Source of the DNA: Bin55 sp009840545 | GTDB taxonomy: Bacteria > Pseudomonadota > Gammaproteobacteria > Pseudomonadales > Azotimanducaceae | Assembly: GCA_965208815.1 (NCBI GenBank) | Contig: OZ242357.1 | Span: forward strand, 3,038,001-3,102,000 | Direction of reading: 5' to 3' | Length of the DNA: 64,000 nt | Shown: positions 61,165 through 64,000 of the stretch, piece after piece | Position numbering within the stretch: the stretch's first letter is position 1 | How the letters are laid out: the number at the start of each line of letters is the position of its first letter | Program-made: the position numbers and the translations under genes | Notes under the pieces: generated by a model | Seen by the model: only the letters and a program-made list of their open reading frames with translations | Database searches by the model: none | Told to the model about the DNA's origin: nothing

Positions 61165-61196
61165 GCGGAACCGCTACAGATTGGTAGCGGCTCCGC
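61165..61196 (-). terminator. Strong hairpin between receptor and peptidase genes
   Basis: A 13-bp stem with one mismatch pairs 61165-61177 (GCGGAACCGCTAC) with 61184-61196 (GTAGCGGCTCCGC) over a six-base loop. On the minus strand it lies 29 bases after the receptor stop and is followed by TTCTTGCTG, a weak T-rich tail. It may end or attenuate transcription into the peptidase gene. Confidence 0.6.
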
Positions 61197-61225
61197 AGTT
61201 TCGCTCTAAACTGAGCTAGGTTGAA

Positions 61226-64000
61226 TTAGAGGCCACCTCCAAGACGATATGAAAAGCTTGCATATAGAGCACGACCCATGAGATCGTATCCAGCGCCCAA
61301 AGGAGTATTGCTCCAAACGGGAACCCCCGCTTCCCCATCAGCTACAAAAGGAGGCTCAGCATCTGTTATGTTGCGTATTCCCGCTGAGAATTGGAATGAT
61401 TGACGCCTCATGGAAAACGAGAGTGCATGGTTGTAGTAGAAACCTCGAGACGAATCAATCGCTCGACACAACACATCGTCTTCGTCTGGTCCCAAGCAAG
61501 TCCACGCATTAAAGGTCGGGACTGAACCCCACGGATCTTCAAAAAAGTCGTGCTGATCCTGCCGACCCAAGACTTGTGTGCTTAAGGCTATGCGCATGTC
61601 ATTGAAATCAGCAGCCACGACAAGCCGATGTCGGTATCTGTGGTATCCCCATTCAGACACCCGCTCTCGCCGATTCTCAATCTCCGTTATCGTAATAGAC
61701 GAACGTTCTAGCAGCTTGTGCCCAATGTAGTCTGCCGAGAACAGAATGGGACGATCGAGAATCGTATACGTGTCGGAAAATCTCAGATTAAAGTCGATTC
61801 CGCGAACTGTCTCGTTGTCACGATTAATGAATCCTTGATGAATATAGGTGATGATCGGATTATCGGCCTCCGTCGATCGCGTAATCCTTTGACAGAAGGG
61901 ACTGTTGAGGGCAAGCGTGTAGTAGCAGTCAGCGATAATGAAGCCAGCGCTCGGCTCGATGATCGTGTCGTCCACAAGGATCTTGTAGACATTTGCACCC
62001 ATCGAGAAATTAAACGCATTCGTGAAGGGCTGCTCGAAACTAAATCCCCAAGTTTCCGAAGTGGAGGTCTCTGGGTTCAAGTCGAGAGAACCACCTTGGG
62101 CAACTTCTACGTTGTACACAGAAAAGCCGGTCATAACGTGAGGGTCCGCACCATTATTGCGACAGTTTTCCAGGATGTGTTCGTCTCTAGTGTCGTTGTC
62201 TTCAATGTATTCGCCGGTAATGGGGTCGATTGCCTGGTTGGGAATCACGCATGGATCAAACACATTCAAGAATCCGGTCTGAGCCTTTAGGAATAGATTC
62301 CGAAGATTAGGACCACGGAACGACGTTCCCTTAGTTGCCCGAATAAGTAGCGATGAGACCGGACGATATGCCAACTTGCCGGACCAAGTCCAAGCTCTAC
62401 CGGCAAATTCATCGTCGGAGTGTCGCGCAGAAAGGTTGATCGTTAGTTCGTCGACAAAGTTCAAATTGCCGATAAGTGGCATCTCAATTTCTCCGAACCA
62501 CTCACTGATGTCTTTCTCGCCTTCAGCGCCCTGGTCGGCGGAGAATCCAAAAAACTTGCCTTCCGAAGCAACATCGTTAGGAATAGATTCGATGCTGTCA
62601 TAGCGCTTCTCGTAGCCAACTCCAGCGGACACAGCACCGCCATGCAAGTCAAAAACATTCCCCGTAATGAAAATCGAATACACGGTTTGCTCAATTTGAG
62701 TATCGAATTCTCGAGTTCCGAACAAGTAATCTCGCTCTTGCTGGGTTGCGAAATGACCCTGTTGGTCGGGAGAGAGAACGCTGGGAGCAAACAGATTTAC
62801 AGGTACACATCCCGCGAAATCGTTGGGATCGCTTACGATTCCGAAGTCATCCACGCATGGAGTGCCGGAGAAGGAATAATTTCCAAGACCGAGTTGCAGC
62901 CTGTCGTCCAATACTCCTTCTCGATGTGAGACACCCGAGGAGTCTGAGTGAGCTATATAAGCTTCGCCCGTCCAGCCGCTAACTGATCCAGTGTTCAGGA
63001 ACGGAATGTCGAAGCGTACTCCTCCCACGTATCTCCATTGCGCGACATCGACATGCGAGATGTTTCGGTCGCCCTCAATGACAACCACCGGTTGAACAGG
63101 CCAAGGTCCGAGCGGAGGCACTGTCTGATCACATGTACCACCTGGTCCTGGATCGCAACCAAAGGTTTCGAATACTGCTTGCCGGACTGAATCCAACGCA
63201 AGAAATTCGTTAAATGCGACTCCACAGTCTACTCCTATCGAGCTGTTTGGGTTACAAATGTTGTAGGGACTGTTGGCATTGACCACTGGAAACAACTGAT
63301 AGCCGCCGCCATTTTGAACCGTGGAGCGATCGGCATAAATGAACTCAAAGAAAGGAGTGATGTTTGATTCGCCTTCAAACGTGTACTCACCGTAGGACAT
63401 GAAATTTACACGACGAAATTGGGGATAGAGAGTACGGAATTGTTCGTTTACGTCTCGGATGTAGGGTCGCCATGAAACGTCATTGGATCCGTCACTATCT
63501 TCATCGGACCAGAACCATTGTCCTCCTAAGCGCAATCGGGACATGGAAAAGTTATTCCATCCTCCAACCGATTCTCCTGGAGTTGAGAAAAGAAGTCCCG
63601 CATAGGGAACTCGAGTCACCCATCCACCATGCAGTCCAGGATATCCACAATCGTCCCACTCCATGCCGTACCAGTATTCAAACCACCTGTTCTTGGATCT
63701 AACTTCACCATCGGTTGTAATTTCGGCGTCGCTTGAACATCCTGATGTATAGGGGGATTGCGCAGCTGTTACTTCATCGCTGTAGTTGTAGCTTGCTCCC
63801 ATTCCAATGAAGCCACGGTCATAGTTCTTACCCCATGTCAACGCAATGTTTCTTCCTGAGGTGCCCGCATACTGATCGCGGTCTGCGAACAAGTCAATCT
63901 CGAGCCCGTCGAAATCGTTCCTGAGGATGATGTTCGCAACACCCGCAATTGCATCGGATCCATAAATGGAGGAAGCACCATCCAGCAGAATCTCATACCG
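61226..64000 (-). CDS. TonB-dependent receptor (5' end outside window)
   Basis: Outer-membrane gated barrel. The frame stays open to base 64000, so 924 residues are present and the N-terminus is missing. Upstream of an internal TTG at 63892 the plug-domain signature RYEILLDGASSIYGSDAIAG VANIIL continues in frame, so the true start lies beyond the window. The rest is a large beta-barrel with long Cys-containing loops and the TonB_dep_Rec strands LLIRATKGTSFRGPNLRNLF and VRGIDFNLRFSDTYTILDRP. It resembles large receptors linked to peptide or oligosaccharide uptake rather than compact siderophore receptors. The adjacent secreted S9 peptidase supports a peptide-scavenging role (inference). Confidence 0.92.
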   Translation of the reverse strand, partial: RYEILLDGASSIYGSDAIAGVANIILRNDFDGLEIDLFADRDQYAGTSGRNIALTWGKNYDRGFIGMGASYNYSDEVTAAQSPYTSGCSSDAEITTDGEVRSKNRWFEYWYGMEWDDCGYPGLHGGWVTRVPYAGLLFSTPGESVGGWNNFSMSRLRLGGQWFWSDEDSDGSNDVSWRPYIRDVNEQFRTLYPQFRRVNFMSYGEYTFEGESNITPFFEFIYADRSTVQNGGGYQLFPVVNANSPYNICNPNSSIGVDCGVAFNEFLALDSVRQAVFETFGCDPGPGGTCDQTVPPLGPWPVQPVVVIEGDRNISHVDVAQWRYVGGVRFDIPFLNTGSVSGWTGEAYIAHSDSSGVSHREGVLDDRLQLGLGNYSFSGTPCVDDFGIVSDPNDFAGCVPVNLFAPSVLSPDQQGHFATQQERDYLFGTREFDTQIEQTVYSIFITGNVFDLHGGAVSAGVGYEKRYDSIESIPNDVASEGKFFGFSADQGAEGEKDISEWFGEIEMPLIGNLNFVDELTINLSARHSDDEFAGRAWTWSGKLAYRPVSSLLIRATKGTSFRGPNLRNLFLKAQTGFLNVFDPCVIPNQAIDPITGEYIEDNDTRDEHILENCRNNGADPHVMTGFSVYNVEVAQGGSLDLNPETSTSETWGFSFEQPFTNAFNFSMGANVYKILVDDTIIEPSAGFIIADCYYTLALNSPFCQRITRSTEADNPIITYIHQGFINRDNETVRGIDFNLRFSDTYTILDRPILFSADYIGHKLLERSSITITEIENRRERVSEWGYHRYRHRLVVAADFNDMRIALSTQVLGRQDQHDFFEDPWGSVPTFNAWTCLGPDEDDVLCRAIDSSRGFYYNHALSFSMRRQSFQFSAGIRNITDAEPPFVADGEAGVPVWSNTPLGAGYDLMGRALYASFSYRLGGGL

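Noticed and set aside
1..64000. CRISPR arrays, tRNA or rRNA genes, insertion sequences
   Set aside because: No regularly spaced direct repeats, no tRNA-type GTTCGAATC arms in context, no transposase motifs and no terminal inverted repeats were seen by eye.

Overview
The window is the replication-origin region of a gammaproteobacterial chromosome. The evidence is the order dnaA-dnaN-recF-gyrB on one side and rpmH-rnpA-yidD-yidC-mnmE on the other, then mnmG-rsmG-parA-parB, a complete proton-type atp operon (atpIBEFHAGDC) running into glmU-glmS, and the block rpoZ-spoT-ridA-recG. Ubiquinone synthesis (ubiA), Kdo transferase (waaA), TolC, ZnuABC and a TonB-dependent receptor show a Gram-negative envelope. 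Base composition looks close to half GC. The genus cannot be named from the sequence. Several core genes use TTG or GTG starts, and many neighbours overlap by four bases.

Layout. 1-213: tail of an acyltransferase (plsC). 210-6287 (minus): gyrB, recF, dnaN, dnaA, with a perfect 16-bp parS palindrome between recF and gyrB. About 6540-6705: DnaA boxes marking the likely oriC, between dnaA and rpmH. 6885-10829 (plus): a strong promoter, then rpmH, rnpA, yidD, yidC, mnmE. 10830-20363: an accessory island splitting mnmE from mnmG. It holds a large secreted Ig-like repeat protein, two paralogous membrane-anchored helical-repeat proteins, a rearranged decayed copy of the secreted protein, a larA fragment, and a HepT/MntA toxin-antitoxin pair whose toxin gene carries a one-base frameshift at its active site. 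20364-24496: mnmG, rsmG, parA, parB. 24559-31478: atp operon. 31867-36268: two paralogous beta-propeller lipoproteins around a DUF1428 gene, then a PhyH-type oxygenase and a VOC protein. 36358-38958: zinc uptake genes znuBC and znuA, divergent. 39145-42351: glmU and glmS. 42833-48108: uvrD overlapping a lipoprotein-type TRAP binding protein, which converges on its own membrane subunits dctQM encoded downstream of ubiA. 49220-49384: rubredoxin. 49406-54290 (minus): rpoZ, spoT, ridA, recG. 54344-59000: acyl-CoA dehydrogenase, tolC, waaA, and a small heat-shock protein with a clear sigma-32-type promoter. 59149-64000 (minus): S9 peptidase and a TonB-dependent receptor cut by the window end.

How the genes work together. 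Most of the window is housekeeping: replication initiation and fork functions, chromosome partition (ParA, ParB and parS are all present), membrane-protein insertion, tRNA wobble modification (MnmE with MnmG), ATP synthesis, amino-sugar supply for the envelope, and stringent-response control. SpoT keeps its hydrolase residues but has lost key synthetase residues. The parts that look least described are the island's secreted/anchored repeat-protein trio, the paired propeller lipoproteins, and the oddly split TRAP transporter.
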